Assembly (NCBI GenBank): GCA_019510185.1
Contig: JAEKKV010000016.1
Span: 305,415 to 369,414, forward strand
Length of the DNA stretch: 64,000 bases
Reading direction: 5' to 3'
Source: Verrucomicrobiota bacterium
Lineage (GTDB): Bacteria; Verrucomicrobiota; Verrucomicrobiia; Opitutales; Opitutaceae
In this document: in pieces, positions 7,400-16,827 of the stretch
Layout of the letters: the number at the start of each line of letters is the position of its first letter
How positions within the stretch are numbered: the first letter of the stretch is position 1
The notes under the pieces: generated by a model
Databases searched by the model: none
Told to the model about the DNA's origin: nothing
The model's input: only the letters and a program-made list of their open reading frames with translations
Program-made: the position numbers and the translations under genes

Positions 7400-10000
7400 A
7401 TGCTGCTCCGAATCCCGCCCGTCCTCCTGCTGATTGCTGCCCTCCCGACTTTGCGCGCCATCGAGCCGGCGGTTGCCTACGCTCCTTTTGTGCCGGCGGC
7501 GGCCATTCCGACGGCTCAGGCTGAAACGCTGGAAACCTACGTGGCGGCGCACCGTGCTCTCGAACTGGGTTTTCCTGCGATCGCGGCGGAGCTTTACGCC
7601 CGGTTGCTGGATTCGCCCAAGCCGGCTGGGGCGGACGCCAACGCGTTAGTCATCGATCTCGTGTCCGCCTTGCTGGACGACGGGCGCACGGCGGACGCGG
7701 CCCAGGCGTTGCAACGCTACTTCGGGCTGCCCTCCGCGGCCTATCATTTGCGTGCCGGTTTGATCGCGGCTCGCAAAAAAAAGCCGGAAGTGGCGCGTGC
7801 CGAGCTGGCGTCAGTGAAGCCCGACGACCTTGATGCCGGCGATCGCGGCTGGTTTTATTTTCTGCAGGGACAGGTGGCGGATGCGGCGGGTGATTTCACG
7901 CGGGCCCGCGATGCCTACCAGCAGGCGTCCGCCGCCGCGGTGTCGGATCTGCAGCGGGCGCGTTTCGTTCTCGCTCGTGAACAGGCGCGGTTGAATCTCG
8001 GCGAGGTGACCGAGGCGCAGCTGGCCTCGTTGAAGCAGAGCGCGGAGCGTTATCAAGGTCGCAGCATCGGCTACAGCTACGCGCGACAGTACGCGGTCGC
8101 GCTTGCGGCGCTGGGGCGCAATGCGGAGGCGGTGGATTATCTCCAGCGTCAACTGGACGGGCTGCCGGTGGCCGAGCGCGCCGCGGCCGATGATTTTCGC
8201 CTGATCACGGGCTTGATCGATGGCGCGCAGAACGAGAAGGGCCGCGCGGCGATGGAGGAGTTGCTCACGAGCGGCCGCGATCCGGATTTGCAGCGGGTGG
8301 CGCTGCAACTGCTGGCGCGCAGCTCGACGGACGCGGCGTTGCGCGGCGGATTTCTCGGCATTTTGGACAAACTCATCAACGGAACCCCGCCGCATCCAAT
8401 TCTTGAGGACCTCCTCCTGATACGTGCGCAGCTGGCGCTGGCCGATAAAAACTATGCGCAGGCCGAGGTCTCGGCGAAGGAGTTGCTGGCGAAGTTCCCC
8501 GGCTCTCCGCTCAAGCCCGCCGCGCTGGGCGTGCAGGCGGGTTCGGCCTGGGAGCAGCATCGTTACCGCACGGCGGCGGATTACGCGGCTCAGGCAAAGG
8601 CTTCGCTGCCTGCGGGTGATCTGCGCGCTTCGCTTGGTGTCCTGGTGGCGGAGGCGTATTTCCGGGCGCAGGATTTCCGCAGCGCGGACGACGCCTATGC
8701 GGCGGCGCTCAACGAGATTCCCTCTGGCGTTCAGCCCGGCGTTTTGATGTCGCAGCGCGTGCAATCGGAAATCGAAGACGGACGGCTTGAGGACGCGGAG
8801 AAGCTGCTGGATGTGCTGGAACGCGAGGGCCGTTTCGATGAAATCAGCCGCTGGCAATCCGAATGGCTCCTGTCGCGCGCCCTGCAGATTGCGAATCGCA
8901 CCGCCGATGCGTTTGCGCGGGTGAACACATTGACGGCGGCCGCCGGGAACGCCGGCGCGAGCCTGCCCTCCGACCTGCGCGTGCGGCTGGCGTGGTTGCA
9001 GGCGCAGCTTTCGCTCGAGGCGGGATCCCCGGAGAAAACGCTGGAGCTTGCCCGGAAGCTGACCGCCTCGCTGGACGGACTCGATCCCGCCTTGCGCAAG
9101 GAGGTGGAGGCGAGCACACGGTTGTTGGAGGCGAAAGCCGACTTCAGGCTGGAGCGCGCCGAAGAGGCGCTGGCGCTGCTGAAGGCATTGCGTTCGGATT
9201 TTCCGCAGGCCGACGCCGCGGTGTATTCCTACATTGACGAGGCGGATTACTACGCTGGGAAAAACCGGTTTGTGGATGCGCAAGCGCTGCTCATCCGTCT
9301 CGCCGATGAATTCAAACAGAACGACTACGCGCCCTACGCCCTTTATCGCGCGGCGCTCAATGCGGAGCGGCGTAGCGAGGACAAGTATTACAAGGAGGCC
9401 TACACGATCCTGGAGCGCATCGTGAAGGAGTATCCCCGGAACGACCTTGTTTTTTACGCACGGCTCAAGCAGGGCGATCTGCTCCGCCGTCTTAACCAAT
9501 TTGGCCCCGCCCAGCAGGTCTATGAGTTTCTGATCAACACCTACGCGCAGCATTCGAGCGTGCTTACGGCCAAGATGGCGCTGGCGGCCTGTCATCGGGC
9601 CCAGGTGGGGCCGTCCGATGTCTCGCATTTCGAGAGTGCCATCACGATCTACGAACAGTTGCAGGAGCTGCCGTCCGCTCCGGTGGACATGCGCGTGGAG
9701 GCGGCTTTCCAACTGGGCGATCTGCTGGTCACCCGCGGCAAACCCGAGGACATCGTTCGCGCCCGCGAGGTGTGGTGGACGCTCGTGACGACCTTCCTAC
9801 TCGACGATGCGCAGGCCGCGCAACTCGGGGTGCAGGGCCGTTATTGGACGGCGCGCACGCTGCTTCGGTTGGGAGACCTGCGTGCGCAGCAGGGCAAGTT
9901 GGAAGAGGCTCGCAATGCCTATGAATTGATCCTCCGCAAAAATCTGCCTTTCGCCAAACTGGCCCGCGAGAGCTTTGTCCGCGCCGGGGGAAACCCTTGA
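7400..10000 (+). CDS. secreted/periplasmic TPR-repeat protein upstream of exbB-like gene
   Basis: 866 aa with a signal peptide (MLLRIPPVLLLIAALPTLRA, cleavage probably near residue 20). The rest is almost wholly alpha-helical TPR-like repeats, rich in Ala/Leu/Arg with recurring spacing such as ALADKNYAQAEVSAKELLAKF, YFRAQDFRSADDAYAAAL and RKNLPFAKLARESF. It stands first in a plus-strand cluster with ExbB-like and ExbD-like genes, 62 bp before the exbB ATG. TPR proteins of this sort often scaffold envelope complexes, so a partner role for the ExbB/ExbD motor is likely. No catalytic motif was seen. Confidence 0.8.
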   Translation: MLLRIPPVLLLIAALPTLRAIEPAVAYAPFVPAAAIPTAQAETLETYVAAHRALELGFPAIAAELYARLLDSPKPAGADANALVIDLVSALLDDGRTADAAQALQRYFGLPSAAYHLRAGLIAARKKKPEVARAELASVKPDDLDAGDRGWFYFLQGQVADAAGDFTRARDAYQQASAAAVSDLQRARFVLAREQARLNLGEVTEAQLASLKQSAERYQGRSIGYSYARQYAVALAALGRNAEAVDYLQRQLDGLPVAERAAADDFRLITGLIDGAQNEKGRAAMEELLTSGRDPDLQRVALQLLARSSTDAALRGGFLGILDKLINGTPPHPILEDLLLIRAQLALADKNYAQAEVSAKELLAKFPGSPLKPAALGVQAGSAWEQHRYRTAADYAAQAKASLPAGDLRASLGVLVAEAYFRAQDFRSADDAYAAALNEIPSGVQPGVLMSQRVQSEIEDGRLEDAEKLLDVLEREGRFDEISRWQSEWLLSRALQIANRTADAFARVNTLTAAAGNAGASLPSDLRVRLAWLQAQLSLEAGSPEKTLELARKLTASLDGLDPALRKEVEASTRLLEAKADFRLERAEEALALLKALRSDFPQADAAVYSYIDEADYYAGKNRFVDAQALLIRLADEFKQNDYAPYALYRAALNAERRSEDKYYKEAYTILERIVKEYPRNDLVFYARLKQGDLLRRLNQFGPAQQVYEFLINTYAQHSSVLTAKMALAACHRAQVGPSDVSHFESAITIYEQLQELPSAPVDMRVEAAFQLGDLLVTRGKPEDIVRAREVWWTLVTTFLLDDAQAAQLGVQGRYWTARTLLRLGDLRAQQGKLEEARNAYELILRKNLPFAKLARESFVRAGGNP

Positions 10001-10062
10001 TCCGCGCCTGATGTCTATTGTTTACCCCTGCGCGCAAACCGCATCTAACAACCCTCTTTTTC

Positions 10063-10737
10063 ATGTCTCCGCTTGATCTTAATCTTCTGGCCCGTGGCGG
10101 CCCCATGATGTGGGTGCTGGTGCTCATGGCCGTCATCGCCCTCGTGCTGTTCATCGAGCGCACATTCTACCTGCATCGCGGGCAGATCCGTTCCACGGCG
10201 TTTGTGAACGGCATCAAAAACATCCTGGCCAAACGACGCATCGTCGAGGCGCTGACGTTGTGCGAAGAGACGCCCGGTCCGGTGGCGGCCGTGGTGAAAG
10301 CCGCGCTCATCCACGCGCACGACGACGAGGTGCGTATGCGCTATGCCGTGCAGGAGGCGGCGGTGGTCGAGCTGCCTGCCTTGGAGCGCCGGCTCGGATC
10401 GATTGCGGCCATCGCCCAAGTGGCGCCGATGGTCGGTTTGCTGGGCACGGTGCTCGGCATGGCCACGACGTTTCACGCGTTCATGCAAGGCGGTCAGTAT
10501 GCGACCGCCCAGGCGCTCTCGCAGGGCATGTGGCAGGCGCTGCTGGCCGCCGCGGGCAGCCTCGTGGTCGCGATCCCGGCCCATCTTTCGTACCATTTCC
10601 TGCAGGGCCGCGTTCGCGCGCTTGTGCGCGACGTCGAATGGGCGGGCAACGAGATCATGCGTTATCTCTTGATTGATTATCGCAAGGCCGAGTCCTCTAT
10701 TGAAACGCTTCCGGCCACCGGGTCGGTCGAGTCATGA
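10063..10737 (+). CDS. MotA/TolQ/ExbB-family proton channel protein
   Basis: 224 aa with three membrane segments in the family pattern: about 15-33, then a long cytoplasmic part, then two helices in the C-terminal half (AQVAPMVGLLGTVLGMATTF and LLAAAGSLVVAIPAHLSYHF). The GLLGTVxGM motif is the ExbB/TolQ hallmark. It forms the pentameric channel that uses proton motive force to drive an ExbD/TonB or TolR/TolA partner. The open frame continues upstream to a TTG at 10018, but ATG 10063 (MSPLDLNLL) is the better start. No Shine-Dalgarno is evident. The stop overlaps the ExbD-like start by 4 bp (ATGA), so they are translationally coupled. Confidence 0.92.
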   Translation: MSPLDLNLLARGGPMMWVLVLMAVIALVLFIERTFYLHRGQIRSTAFVNGIKNILAKRRIVEALTLCEETPGPVAAVVKAALIHAHDDEVRMRYAVQEAAVVELPALERRLGSIAAIAQVAPMVGLLGTVLGMATTFHAFMQGGQYATAQALSQGMWQALLAAAGSLVVAIPAHLSYHFLQGRVRALVRDVEWAGNEIMRYLLIDYRKAESSIETLPATGSVES

Positions 10738-11186
10738 TCACGCGTCCGCTCAATCTCTCGTCCCGGCTGCGGCCGCCGCCGCGCAGTTTCGATTTTTTGT
10801 TCTATGTGAACGCGGGCCTCATCGCGCTGATGTTTGTGCTGTTTGGCTCGCGCTTCGTGCTGTCTCCGGGGCTGGGAGTGGATTTTCAGGTGCCTGTGAT
10901 GGCCGGGGCGATTCCCGGGGCAATGGCCACGGATGTGGTGATCGCGATCAAGGGCGCCAACCTCGCGTTTGTTGAAGGTGCGAAAGTGGATTCCGCCGGT
11001 CTGCGCCGCTGGCTGGTGGAGCGGGCGAGGGGACACCCGGGCTTGCGCTTGTTGGTTCAGGCCGACGCCACGCTTACGACCAAGGATCTCACCGACATCT
11101 ACGAAATGGCGCGGGACGCCGGTTTCGCCGCGGTGCAAATCGCTGCGGAGCCTCCGCCCATGGCGGCGGCACGGCCCGCTCCTTGA
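10734..11186 (+). CDS. ExbD/TolR-like protein
   Basis: 150 aa: short cytoplasmic N terminus, one membrane helix (about 20-42), then a periplasmic domain of ExbD/TolR type (VVIAIKGANLAFVEG, LRLLVQADATLTTKDLTDIYEMARDAGF). Translational coupling to the ExbB-like gene supports the call. Odd point: in ExbD/TolR the helix begins with PL(V/I)D, where the Asp carries protons. The best alignment here puts N26 in FYVNAGLIALMFVLF at that place, with D20 six residues earlier. The protein may use D20 or may not conduct protons. The C terminus is Pro/Ala-rich. Confidence 0.8.
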   Translation: MITRPLNLSSRLRPPPRSFDFLFYVNAGLIALMFVLFGSRFVLSPGLGVDFQVPVMAGAIPGAMATDVVIAIKGANLAFVEGAKVDSAGLRRWLVERARGHPGLRLLVQADATLTTKDLTDIYEMARDAGFAAVQIAAEPPPMAAARPAP

Positions 11187-11189
11187 GTT

Positions 11190-11915
11190 ATGCGGGTCAA
11201 ACAACGCTTCCCTTGGGTGGCGGTGAGCGCCGTTGCGGCTACCTTGGTGGTCGGCATCGTGGCGTGGCTGCAAATTCCCTCCCCAGGCCATCCGCAACCG
11301 GGGGCATCCTTGCCTGCGCTGGGTTTCACACGGCTGGATCCTTCTCACGCGGCGGATGTATTGGCCGAGCAACTCGCGGCCTACGATCCCACCCCGCTGT
11401 TTCTGCCCTCGGAGATGAACAGCAGTCAGGCGCTGCATCTTTCCGAAACACAGCGTCACGCGGAAGGGCCTTTTGCGGCATTGAAGGTGCCGCTGGTTTT
11501 TACGACGGAGAAGGCCGGGCTGGACTTTCCGCCGCTGGTCACCGTGCCGGCCGGTCCCGTGCAGGGATTGAACTTGGCCGATCAACATCAAGCGCCGCTG
11601 GTGTTGGGGCGAATGGAGACCGCAGGCAAGCCATTGGCGGTCCGGGGCGGTTACTTGGAAGCGTGCGAGACGGGCAGCGGTCGGGTGGTCTGGACTTTCG
11701 CTCTGCCGGAGGCGGCAGACGGGCCGCAAGGCGACTGGCAGCCGATGGAACTCTTGGGCGCGGTCTCCCGGTTTGGCCAGATCGGCAGCCTTGTGGTCAC
11801 GGTGAGTTCGGGTTCGGATGAGGTGGACGAGTATTTTTGCTCGCACCTCGCGCAAAAAATCCGGATAGGGGAGCGCTTACCGCCAGGATTCTACGCCTTT
11901 AGGGTGGGACCTTAG
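11190..11915 (+). CDS. membrane-anchored protein, possible TonB-like partner of the ExbB/ExbD pair
   Basis: 241 aa, not firmly recognised. One N-terminal membrane anchor (about 8-28) is followed by a Pro-containing linker and a periplasmic part. The C-terminal ~60 residues, with IGSLVVTVSSGSDEVDEYF and ERLPPGFYAFRVGP, recall the TonB C-terminal pattern (G-x-V-x-V, SSG, D at start of a helix). It starts 3 bp after the ExbD-like gene and takes the position TonB genes often hold. Calling it TonB-like is an inference, and the classical long Pro-Lys/Pro-Glu spacer is missing. It ends just before an imperfect hairpin and the tRNA-Thr-tuf unit. Confidence 0.5.
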   Translation: MRVKQRFPWVAVSAVAATLVVGIVAWLQIPSPGHPQPGASLPALGFTRLDPSHAADVLAEQLAAYDPTPLFLPSEMNSSQALHLSETQRHAEGPFAALKVPLVFTTEKAGLDFPPLVTVPAGPVQGLNLADQHQAPLVLGRMETAGKPLAVRGGYLEACETGSGRVVWTFALPEAADGPQGDWQPMELLGAVSRFGQIGSLVVTVSSGSDEVDEYFCSHLAQKIRIGERLPPGFYAFRVGP

Positions 11916-11940
11916 AATTTTGCCAAAAAAGGCCAAAATT
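11916..11940. terminator. A/T-rich hairpin after the exb cluster
   Basis: Directly after the stop codon, AATTTTGCC pairs with GGCCAAAATT across an A6 loop with one bulged C. The structure could end transcription of the upstream cluster, but there is no T tract after it, so it is only a weak terminator candidate. The following 72 bp up to the tRNA must hold the promoter of the tRNA-Thr-tuf unit. TAAAAT at 11954-11959 is a possible -10 without a good -35. Confidence 0.35.
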
Positions 11941-12012
11941 GCTGTTGACGGGCTAAAATCAGAGAGTCACGGTCACCGCTCCTTTTCTCGTTTTTTGACC
12001 TTTCCTAGTTAT

Positions 12013-12088
12013 GCCCAGATAGCTCAGTTGGTAGAGCACGTCCTTGGTAAGGACGAGGTCGCCGGTTCGAATCCGGTTCTGGGCTCCA
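12013..12088 (+). tRNA. tRNA-Thr(GGT)
   Basis: A 76-nt cloverleaf including the encoded CCA. The acceptor GCCCAGA pairs with TCTGGGC, the D arm contains AGCTCAGTTGGTAGAGC, the anticodon stem CGTCC/GGACG encloses loop TTGGTAA with anticodon GGT (codons ACC/ACU), and the T arm is CCGGTTCGAATCCGG. It lies 86 bp before tuf. tRNA-Thr next to tuf is a recurrent arrangement, so a joint primary transcript with processing is likely. Confidence 0.97.
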
Positions 12089-12174
12089 GGTCAAACGTCC
12101 CGATTTCATGACGTAAAATTAAGAAATCACCTAACTCTTTCCTTCCTACAGTATAACAATCGTCTCAAACCCAC

Positions 12175-13365
<1,191 letters not shown>

Positions 13366-13393
13366 TATCGTTGTAACGTCTTAGAAAACGATT

Positions 13394-13421
13394 GCCGAGG
13401 CCTCGTCAAAGGGGCCTCGGC
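13394..13421 (+). terminator. hairpin after tuf
   Basis: GCCGAGGCC and GGCCTCGGC form a perfect 9-bp stem with a 10-nt loop between tuf and tRNA-Trp. There is no T tract behind it, so it may be a weak terminator, a 3' stabiliser or a processing signal rather than an intrinsic terminator. Confidence 0.5.
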
Positions 13422-13447
13422 TGCGTCGTCTAAAAACCCACCTACAC

Positions 13448-13523
13448 AGGCGCGTAGCTCAATTGGTAGAGTAGCGGTCTCCAAAACCGTTGGTTGGGGG
13501 TTCGATTCCCTCCGCGCCTGCCA
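13448..13523 (+). tRNA. tRNA-Trp(CCA)
   Basis: 76 nt with encoded CCA. The acceptor AGGCGCG pairs with CGCGCCT, with discriminator G. The D arm is AGCTCAATTGGTAGAGT, the anticodon stem GCGGT/ACCGT has loop CTCCAAA, giving anticodon CCA for UGG, and the T arm is GGGGGTTCGATTCCCTC. It lies 10 bp before secE, the common tRNA-Trp-secE-nusG linkage. Confidence 0.97.
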
Positions 13524-13533
13524 AGTTTTAACC

Positions 13534-13737
13534 ATGAAGAACCCGTTCCGCAGCACCCGCATTTTTTTCGGCGAGATGGTCGATGAGCTTAGAAAAGCCA
13601 CCTGGCCCACGCCTTCGGAACTGCGCGACTCGACGATCGTGGTCATCGTGGCCGCCGTCATTCTTGGCGTGTTCACCAGCATCAGCGACTTCGCCCTTTA
13701 CCAAGTCGTCGACCTGTTCACCTCCTGGGTCAGCTAA
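13534..13737 (+). CDS. secE: preprotein translocase subunit SecE
   Basis: 67 aa, the short single-helix form found in most bacteria. The amphipathic cytoplasmic helix FFGEMVDELRKATWPTPSEL carries the conserved E-x3-WP core, and one membrane helix (about 34-54) follows. SecE clamps SecY in the inner membrane. It is placed between tRNA-Trp and nusG as in many genomes, and starts 10 bp after the tRNA, so tRNA processing probably defines its 5' end. No clear Shine-Dalgarno. Confidence 0.96.
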   Translation: MKNPFRSTRIFFGEMVDELRKATWPTPSELRDSTIVVIVAAVILGVFTSISDFALYQVVDLFTSWVS

Positions 13738-13760
13738 CACCCGCTCGCTTTTTGCCGCTC

Positions 13761-14336
13761 ATGTCCTCCCAAACGACCACGCCCGCCGGCGTCCAATGGT
13801 TCGCCCTTCACACCCTCTCCGGCCAGGAGAACAAGGTGAAGGCGTACATTGAGAAATTCAAAACCGTGGAAGAGCTCGATGATTACATCTTCGAGGTGCT
13901 CCTTCCCACGGAAGTCGTTTCCGAGGTCAAAAACGGCAAGAAAAGCACCAAGACCCGCAAGCTTTACCCTGGCTACGTGTTCATCCAGATGCGCCTCTTC
14001 GAAGAGGGCCGTCTGATCAACAAGCCCTGGTACTTCGTCAAGGAAGTGGCGGGCGTCATCGGTTTTGTCGGCGGTGAAACTCCCGCCGCCTTGCGCCAGT
14101 CCGAGATCGACGAGATCAAGGCCCGCATCGAGGAAGCCAATGGCAAGGAAGTGCCGAAGGTTTCCTACGAAGTCGGCGAAGAGGTCAAGATCACCGATGG
14201 CGCGTTTGCCAACCTCACCGGCCGCATCGACGAGATCGATCCCGCCCGCGGCAAGCTCAAGATTTCCGTTTCCATTTTCGGCCGGTTCACCCCGGTCGAG
14301 CTCGAATACTGGCAGGTGCAACGCCTCACGGAGTGA
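13761..14336 (+). CDS. nusG: transcription termination/antitermination protein NusG
   Basis: 191 aa. The NGN domain at the N terminus contacts the RNA polymerase clamp (WFALHTLSGQENKVKAYIEK; YPGYVFIQM; FVGGETPAAL), and the C-terminal KOW domain (VGEEVKITDGAFANLTGRI) binds S10 or Rho. The frame extends 3 codons upstream to a TTG at 13752, but ATG 13761 (MSSQTTTPAGVQWF) is the likely start, 23 bp after secE. Standard size and order ahead of rplK. Confidence 0.96.
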   Translation: MSSQTTTPAGVQWFALHTLSGQENKVKAYIEKFKTVEELDDYIFEVLLPTEVVSEVKNGKKSTKTRKLYPGYVFIQMRLFEEGRLINKPWYFVKEVAGVIGFVGGETPAALRQSEIDEIKARIEEANGKEVPKVSYEVGEEVKITDGAFANLTGRIDEIDPARGKLKISVSIFGRFTPVELEYWQVQRLTE

Positions 14337-14413
14337 TGCGACGCCCTCTTTGACACCGCCGACGTTCAGCAAGTCACCACGTCAACCAAACACCCGCCAA
14401 CTCACTTACTCAC

Positions 14414-14839
14414 ATGGCCAAGAAGATCCAAGGTTACATCCGCCTCCAACTCCCTGCCGGTGCCGCTAATCCCGCGCCCCCCGTCGGTCCCGCGCTCGGC
14501 GCCCAAGGCGTCAACATCATGGCGTTCTGCAAAGAATTCAACGCCAAGACCAAGGACCAGAACGGCATGATTCTGCCGGTCGTCATCACGGTCTATTCCG
14601 ACAAGAGCTTCACCTTCATCCTCAAGTCGCCTCCGGCTTCCGTCCTCCTCAAAAAGGCCGCCAATATCGCTTCCGGTTCCGCCAAGCCCAATCAAGACAA
14701 GGTCGGCAAGGTCACCAAGAAGCAGCTTGCTGAAATTTGGAAGCTCAAGAAGGCCGACATGAACGCCAAGGATGAAGCCGCTGGCATCAAAGTCATCGCC
14801 GGCACCGCCCGCAACATGGGCATCGAAGTCATCGACTGA
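14414..14839 (+). CDS. rplK: 50S ribosomal protein L11
   Basis: 141 aa, the usual length. L11 binds the GTPase-associated centre of 23S rRNA. The proline-rich [17 protein letters not shown] stretch near residues 20-36 and the C-terminal rRNA-binding domain ending in [11 protein letters not shown] are intact. It lies 77 bp after nusG and 69 bp before rplA. The initiation region (ACTCACTTACTCAC before ATG) has no Shine-Dalgarno. L1 usually represses rplK-rplA translation; I could not recognise a convincing L1-binding mimic here. Confidence 0.98.
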   Translation: MAKKIQGYIRLQLPAGAANPAPPVGPALGAQGVNIMAFCKEFNAKTKDQNGMILPVVITVYSDKSFTFILKSPPASVLLKKAANIASGSAKPNQDKVGKVTKKQLAEIWKLKKADMNAKDEAAGIKVIAGTARNMGIEVID

Positions 14840-14908
14840 TTTTCCCGTCCGTAAACCCAACTCAACGCGGGAGTCCTTCCAGGACGTTCGCACCGCAAGG
14901 AGTCATCA

Positions 14909-15604
14909 ATGCCCGTAAAACAAAGCAAACGCTACCGCAGCGCCGTCACCGTCGCTGATCTCACCAAGGGTTACCCACTGGCTGAAGCCGTGGAAGTCCT
15001 TTCCAAGTTCCCGAAGGCGAAGTTCGACGAGACCGTCGAGCTCTCCATCCGCCTCGGCGTCGACGCCTCGCAAGGCGACCAGATGGTGCGTGGCACCACT
15101 CCGCTGCCCAACGGCTCCGGCAAGAAGGTCCGTGTCATCGTCTTCACCGACAACCCTGAGGTCGCCCTCAAGGCCGGTGCCGATGAGGCCGGTCTCGCCG
15201 ACCTCATGAAGAAGGTCTCCGAAGGCTTTCTCGACTTCGACGTCGCCATCGCGACGACCGAGGCCATGAAGCAGGTCCGCACGCTCGCCCGTATCCTCGG
15301 TCCCAAGGGCCTCATGCCCAACCCGAAGTCCGGCACCGTGACCGACGATATCCCCGCTGGCATCAAGGCCGTCAAGGCCGGCCGCGTGGAGTTCAAGATG
15401 GACAAGGCCGCCAACATCGGTGTTGGCATCGGCAAGCGCTCCTTCACCTCCGCCCAGATCCTCGAGAATGCCCAGGCCGTTCTCGACGCCGTGAGCAAGG
15501 CCAAGCCGGCCTCGTTCAAGGGCAACTACATCAAGACCGTCGCTCTCTCATCCTCGATGAGCCCTGGCGTGCGGATCGCCTCGACCGAGTACAGCAAATA
15601 TTAA
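14909..15604 (+). CDS. rplA: 50S ribosomal protein L1
   Basis: 231 aa, standard L1 size, two-domain protein of the L1 stalk. Motifs include KFDETVELSIRLGVD, the IGKRSFTSAQI segment and GNYIKTVALSSSMSPG. It has one of the clearest Shine-Dalgarno sequences in the window (AAGGAG at 14896-14901, 7 nt from ATG). A small hairpin (GTCCT-TCC-AGGAC, 14873-14885) lies just before it. Downstream rplJ begins after only 13 bp, so there is no room for a classical L10-leader RNA. Confidence 0.98.
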   Translation: MPVKQSKRYRSAVTVADLTKGYPLAEAVEVLSKFPKAKFDETVELSIRLGVDASQGDQMVRGTTPLPNGSGKKVRVIVFTDNPEVALKAGADEAGLADLMKKVSEGFLDFDVAIATTEAMKQVRTLARILGPKGLMPNPKSGTVTDDIPAGIKAVKAGRVEFKMDKAANIGVGIGKRSFTSAQILENAQAVLDAVSKAKPASFKGNYIKTVALSSSMSPGVRIASTEYSKY

Positions 15605-15617
15605 TCGGAACCCGACC

Positions 15618-16109
15618 ATGAGAGCCGAAAAACAATACCTGATCAGCGAAGTCGAGTCGCACCTCAAAAAGTCCGATTACGTCATTCTCGCCAACTTCTC
15701 CAAGGTGACCGTTTCTGACGTCGCCGAACTTCGCAACAGCCTCGCGGCTGAGAACGCCGAGTTCCACGTCGTCAAGAACAGCTCCCTCCGCGTGGCCGCC
15801 AAGGCCCTCGGCCTGCCGGAATTCGACGCAGCCGCGCTGGCTGGCCCCACGGCCATCCTCGTCGGCGGCAAGAATCCCGCAGCCGTCGCGAAGATCCTGA
15901 AGAAGTTCTTCGAAACGAAGCAGAAGCTTGAGGTCAAAGTCGGTGTCTTGGAGAAGAAGATCTTCTCCGCGAAGGACATTGCCACGATCGCCGACCTGCC
16001 TCCGTTCGATGCCCTGCGCGCCCAGTTCCTCAGCCTGCTCACCAGCAACGCTGCGGCCTTCGTGCGCGTCCTCGACGCCAAGGTCAAAAAAGAGCAACCC
16101 GCCGCCTAA
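15618..16109 (+). CDS. rplJ: 50S ribosomal protein L10
   Basis: 163 aa. N-terminal rRNA-binding domain (YLISEVESHLKKSDYVILANFSK; NSLAAENAEFHVVKNSSLRVA) and the C-terminal helix that carries L7/L12 dimers, ending in a Lys-rich tail. Length is within the family range. It anchors the stalk at the L11 site. The 13-bp gap to rplA excludes the usual autoregulatory L10 leader, so control may act instead in the 137-bp rplJ-rplL spacer. Confidence 0.97.
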   Translation: MRAEKQYLISEVESHLKKSDYVILANFSKVTVSDVAELRNSLAAENAEFHVVKNSSLRVAAKALGLPEFDAAALAGPTAILVGGKNPAAVAKILKKFFETKQKLEVKVGVLEKKIFSAKDIATIADLPPFDALRAQFLSLLTSNAAAFVRVLDAKVKKEQPAA

Positions 16110-16127
16110 ACCCACAACCCAATTTTT

Positions 16128-16155
16128 CGAGGGTGCGGCTCCGGTCGCACCCTCG
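16128..16155 (+). promoter_or_regulatory. strong hairpin in the rplJ-rplL spacer
   Basis: CGAGGGTGCG and CGCACCCTCG make a perfect 10-bp stem around an 8-nt loop, 18 nt after rplJ. A second, smaller hairpin (16182-16197, 6 bp with loop TACG) follows. There is no T tract, so intrinsic termination is unlikely. The spacer may act as an RNase III type processing or stabilising element that lets rplL be made in excess over rplJ. That function is an inference. Confidence 0.5.
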
Positions 16156-16246
16156 GGGAGACAACATCAAAGAGACGGGCTAGGGGATACGTCCCTTAAA
16201 CGTGTTTCATTCCCGAAACCGCTAGTCATCTCAAGAGATCATCATC

Positions 16247-16630
<384 letters not shown>

Positions 16631-16670
16631 CAACTTGGCGTTCAACGACGCACATCGTCTTCAGTTTTCA

Positions 16671-16712
16671 GGACAGGCCGTGCTTTCGCGCGGCCTGTCC
16701 TTTGCCTTTTTT
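16671..16712 (+). terminator. terminator/attenuator between rplL and rpoB
   Basis: GGACAGGCCG plus TGC pairs with GCG plus CGGCCTGTCC (13 bp with one G-T) around a TTTC loop. It is followed by TTTGCC and a T6 run. This has the form of an intrinsic terminator 41 nt after rplL and 115 nt before rpoB. As in enterobacteria, partial termination here would give less rpoBC than ribosomal protein mRNA. Confidence 0.85.
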
Positions 16713-16827
16713 CCGTTCTGTTCTTTTTTGTCTTTTTCCGCCGCCGCCCTCCGGGTGGCGCGCGCCTGATTTTTCCGCGCCCAACGCGCACCCTTCGCTT
16801 CTCCTCTCCACTTAACCGGGAAATTCC

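Noticed and set aside
15605..15617. L10 leader RNA upstream of rplJ
   Set aside because: The spacer is only 13 bp, too short for that leader.
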